From: Deltaproteobacteria bacterium UBA5799
GTDB lineage: Bacteria > Desulfobacterota > GWC2-55-46
Direction: 5' to 3'
Assembly (NCBI GenBank): GCA_002418185.1
Contig: DIDN01000022.1
Span: 1 to 63,393, forward strand
Length of the DNA stretch: 63,393 nucleotides
The position numbers and the translations under genes were made by a program. Numbering within the stretch: position 1 is the stretch's first letter; each line of letters starts with the position of its first letter. The notes beneath the pieces were generated by a model. That model had not been told where the DNA came from. It did not search any database and was given only the letters and a program-made list of their open reading frames with translations. Shown piece after piece: positions 61,035 to 63,393 of the stretch.

Positions 61035-62138
61035 ATGAAGTTCACTATCGGTAAGCCAGACTTCATAAAGGTGCTCCAGAGGATACAGGGCATCGTGGAG
61101 AAGAGGAACACCATGCCCATACTCGCGAACGTGCTCCTGGACGCCTCAAAGGGCAAGGTTACCATAATGGCTACCGACCTGGAGGTCTTCATAAGGGACG
61201 CGGCACAGGCGGGCGTGTCCGAGGAAGGCTCAGTTACGGTGAACGCCCGCAAGGTCTTCGAGATAGCAAAGGAGCTCCCCGGCGACCAGATAGACGTATC
61301 CACAGGCAAGGACGACAAGCTTACGCTCAAGGCCGGCAAGGCGAGGTTCAACATAATGGGGCTTCCGGCAAAGGAGTTCCCCTCTTTTCCGGAACCGGAT
61401 GAAGGGGCTTTGCAGCCGATTGACGGCGAGACCATGAGGAACATGATAGAAAAGACGTCTTTTGCCGTCTCTACCGACGAGACGAGATACAACATAAACG
61501 GTTTCCTCCTCGAAAGGGAGGACGGCAGGATAAAGATGGTCGCAACCGACGGGCACAGGCTTGCCCTCGTCGTGAGCGAAGGCGACAACATAGCCAAGGG
61601 GCAAAAAGAAGGAGTGCTGCTGCCGAGAAAGGGCGTAATGGAGATGAAGAAGGTCCTTGACGAAAAAGAGGGGGGCTTCTTCCTCGGCATAAGCCAGAAG
61701 AACGCTGTAATGAAGCGGGACAACACGGTAATCACGGTCCGGCTCCTTGAGGGCGAGTTCCCGGACTACAGGAGAGTAATCCCCAAGGACAACGACAAGA
61801 AGGTGAGCGCGAAAAGGGAGGACCTTCTTGCCTCACTGAAGAGGGTCTCTATACTCTCCACCGACAAGATCAAAGGCGTCAAGTTCGGCTTTTCCGACTC
61901 CAGGCTGGTCCTCTCGTCCTCAAGCCCCGAGATAGGGGAGGCTACCGAAGAGGTCGACATAAACTATTCTGAAGACGAAATAGAGATAGCCTTCAACGCA
62001 AGGTATTTCATAGACGTGCTCGAGGCGCTTAAAGACGAAGAGGTAAGCATCAATCTCAAGGACTCTCTTTCCCCGGGCATAATAAGGCCTGCAGGAGGAG
62101 AGGACTACACCTATATCATCATGCCCATGAGGCTCTGA
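61035..62138 (+). CDS. dnaN: DNA polymerase III beta clamp
   Basis: Ring-shaped sliding clamp that holds the polymerase on DNA. It is 367 aa with three similar domains; the opening MKFTIGKPDFIKVLQRIQGIVEKRNTMPILANV and the closing MPMRL are typical. AGGAG lies eight bases before the ATG. It is separated from dnaA by the origin, and from rpmH by a promoter. Confidence 0.97.
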   Translation: MKFTIGKPDFIKVLQRIQGIVEKRNTMPILANVLLDASKGKVTIMATDLEVFIRDAAQAGVSEEGSVTVNARKVFEIAKELPGDQIDVSTGKDDKLTLKAGKARFNIMGLPAKEFPSFPEPDEGALQPIDGETMRNMIEKTSFAVSTDETRYNINGFLLEREDGRIKMVATDGHRLALVVSEGDNIAKGQKEGVLLPRKGVMEMKKVLDEKEGGFFLGISQKNAVMKRDNTVITVRLLEGEFPDYRRVIPKDNDKKVSAKREDLLASLKRVSILSTDKIKGVKFGFSDSRLVLSSSSPEIGEATEEVDINYSEDEIEIAFNARYFIDVLEALKDEEVSINLKDSLSPGIIRPAGGEDYTYIIMPMRL

Positions 62139-62195
62139 CCCCTCGGGCCGCCACGGGCAGCTTTTACTGGCAGCCCCGTAAACCTCAGAAACCGC

Positions 62196-62224
62196 TTGAC
62201 ATTCGAGTAGACCCTGTGTCTAAA
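62196..62224 (+). promoter_or_regulatory. rpmH: Promoter of rpmH-rnpA-yidD-yidC
   Basis: TTGACA (62196-62201), a 17-base spacer and TCTAAA (62219-62224; four of six). It lies about 75 bp before rpmH, in the dnaN-rpmH gap. Confidence 0.65.
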
Positions 62225-62299
62225 TAATGGTTTGACCAGGGCCCTGCCCCGCTATTTACCCCGAACTGACAGCAGAACTAACAGGAAAAGGGACACGCC

Positions 62300-62455
62300 A
62301 TGCCGAAAAGGACATTTCAGCCGAGCAATAAAAGGAGACTCAGGACCCACGGGTTCCTCGTGAGGATGGCCACAAAGGCCGGAAGGGCCGTCATTAAAAG
62401 GAGAAGGGCCAAGGGAAGAAAGCGCCTCTCCGTGACAGTAAGCGCCAGCAAGTAG
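62300..62455 (+). CDS. rpmH: 50S ribosomal protein L34
   Basis: 51 residues, starting MPKRTFQPSNKRRLRTHGFL and continuing with the invariant basic core (VRMATKAGRAVIKRRRAKGRKRL), then a short tail SVTVSASK. It is a ribosomal protein of the large subunit. It starts the usual rpmH-rnpA-yidD-yidC order next to dnaA/dnaN. Confidence 0.97.
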   Translation: MPKRTFQPSNKRRLRTHGFLVRMATKAGRAVIKRRRAKGRKRLSVTVSASK

Positions 62456-62697
62456 GCCGGGCGCGACTACCCAGGAAACCCCGGGTAACCGAGGACCGGG
62501 GCACGGAGGCGACATACCCCCGCTTGCCGAGAAACCACCGGCACTTCGGGCAGGCCGGGCGCGAAAAAGATGCAGCAGGCGACCAGCCGCTTGAGCCCTT
62601 TGTGCGTCCAGCGGATCTGAAGCCTCTTTCAGCCCAGGAGCGCACCCGGCGGAACTACCGGTTTTTTCCGACCGGAATCATACAAGGAGCCGGGCGG

Positions 62698-63060
62698 ATG
62701 AAAGGGAAAACCGGGCTTTCCTTTCCGAAGGAGGAACGGCTTCTCAGGCCCGAGGACTTCAGAAAGGTCCGGAAGGACGGCAAAAGGCTCTCTACCAGGA
62801 GCTTCACCCTGTACCTGATGGCGAACGGGCTCGGGAAGAAAAGGCTCGGGATCGCGGTTAGCGCCAAAACCGGCGGCGCGGTCAAAAGGAACAGGATGAA
62901 GAGGCTCTTACGCGAGTTCTTCAGGCAGAACAAAGACCTCTTTCCGGCATCCACGGACATACTCGTCTCTGTCAGGACCCTCGAGCACGCAACCGGGCTC
63001 AAAGGCGTGGAGGAGGAACTTAAAAAAGCGCTCGGCCCGCCGGGGCCGGCTTCCGGATAG
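62698..63060 (+). CDS. rnpA: Ribonuclease P protein component
   Basis: 120 aa from ATG 62698, with AAGGAG eight bases upstream; a much longer frame back to 62524 is unsupported. It opens with LSFPKEERLLRPEDFRKVRKDGKRL, and the RNR motif region is present as GGAVKRNRMKRLLREFFR. It binds the RNase P RNA and helps cut tRNA 5' leaders. The 242-bp gap to rpmH holds no gene that I can see. Confidence 0.95.
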   Translation: MKGKTGLSFPKEERLLRPEDFRKVRKDGKRLSTRSFTLYLMANGLGKKRLGIAVSAKTGGAVKRNRMKRLLREFFRQNKDLFPASTDILVSVRTLEHATGLKGVEEELKKALGPPGPASG

Positions 63061-63062
63061 AA

Positions 63063-63317
63063 ATGCTCAAGCAACTCCTGATATTCCTTATCTCCGTTTA
63101 CAAGACCCTTATTTCACCGGTCCTTCCGCCCTCCTGCAGGTTCTACCCGAGCTGCTCGGAATACGCCAGGGCCTCTATAGAGGCGCACGGCGCCCTGAAG
63201 GGGTCGTACCTCGGCGCCAGAAGGCTCTTGAAGTGCCATCCCTATCACGATGGCGGGTTCGACCCGGTGCCGCCCGCAAGGGAAAAACAACCGAACAGGA
63301 CTCCACAGCATGGATAA
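63063..63317 (+). CDS. yidD: Membrane protein insertion efficiency factor YidD
   Basis: 84 aa. The family core is clear: YKTLISPVLPPSCRFYPSCSEYARASIEAHGALKGSYLGARRLLKCHPYHDGGFDPVP, with the conserved CRFxPSCSxY and CHP. It starts 2 nt after rnpA and overlaps yidC by 8 nt. Confidence 0.95.
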   Translation: MLKQLLIFLISVYKTLISPVLPPSCRFYPSCSEYARASIEAHGALKGSYLGARRLLKCHPYHDGGFDPVPPAREKQPNRTPQHG

Positions 63318-63393
63318 GAAAGTCTGGATCGCCTTGATACTCTCAATGGCGGTGCTCTTCTTCTACCCCTATTTCATACAGCAGTTCTACCCT
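63310..63393 (+). CDS. yidC: Membrane protein insertase YidC (5' end only)
   Basis: Starts ATG 63310 and reads MDKKVWIALILSMAVLFFYPYF before the window ends. This is the first membrane helix of YidC in its usual place after yidD; the rest lies outside. Confidence 0.88.
   Translation, partial: MDKKVWIALILSMAVLFFYPYFIQQFYP

Overview
This is a 63.4 kb, mostly high-GC window. It ends at the replication-origin neighbourhood: dnaA, dnaN, rpmH, rnpA, yidD and the first codons of yidC. Codon habits (ATA for Ile, AGG for Arg), the many c-type cytochromes, a sigma-54 response regulator, TrpB2, a DHH-CBS-poly(A) polymerase fusion and a hemE-hemH-hemG operon suggest a Gram-negative anaerobe of the former Deltaproteobacteria (Desulfobacterota) or Nitrospirota. 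I cannot place it more exactly from sequence alone.

Layout. 0.1-6.8 kb: minus-strand housekeeping block (M50 protease, trpS, scpA, scpB, rluB, and the tRNA-nucleotidyltransferase-like fusion). scpB and rluB overlap by 359 nt in different frames. 6.8-15.5 kb: minus-strand electron-transfer locus with five multiheme cytochromes (6, 4, 11, 4 and 7 CxxCH motifs, 32 in all), an NHL-propeller lipoprotein, a PQQ-type propeller and two small HAMP membrane proteins. It is transcribed divergently from the hemE-hemH-hemG operon (15.8-19.2 kb), and back-to-back promoters are visible between them. 19.3-25.8 kb: a SEC-C protein that is probably leaderless, then a sigma-54 regulator placed directly upstream of a secreted protein with a near-perfect -24/-12 promoter and two tandem inverted-repeat enhancer sites, then a PAS protein, trpB2 and rluE.

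25.8-39.9 kb looks like a decayed genomic island between a tRNA-Asn and a broken tyrosine integrase. It carries a PLD-helicase-DUF3427 protein with a NUDIX partner (candidate defence pair), nucleotidyltransferase and antitoxin-like genes with a tiny partner ORF, an HTH protein beside a 34-bp palindrome, and a three-gene signalling operon: a PAS kinase whose phospho-acceptor His is replaced by Ala, a CheB-CheR-PAS fusion and a hybrid kinase. 40-52 kb returns to core genes: zincin, M48 protease, DUF898 protein, an AT-rich two-gene cassette next to tRNA-Ser, serS, ubiX, and a proteostasis cluster (Do-type protease, DUF1844, Hsp20, ClpB). 52-59 kb, plus strand: glnE, a DUF4388-TPR-ATPase membrane protein and a glutamate dehydrogenase.

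The dnaA-dnaN intergenic region looks like a textbook unwinding origin: DnaA boxes, a short GC stretch, a double run of CTA triplets (DnaA-trio pattern) and an AT-rich segment. More DnaA boxes lie upstream of dnaA. The strongest leads are the cytochrome/haem locus, the sigma-54 circuit, the origin architecture, the His-to-Ala kinase operon, the PLD-helicase/NUDIX pair and the scpB/rluB overlap. All functional statements come from motif reading; no database search was run.
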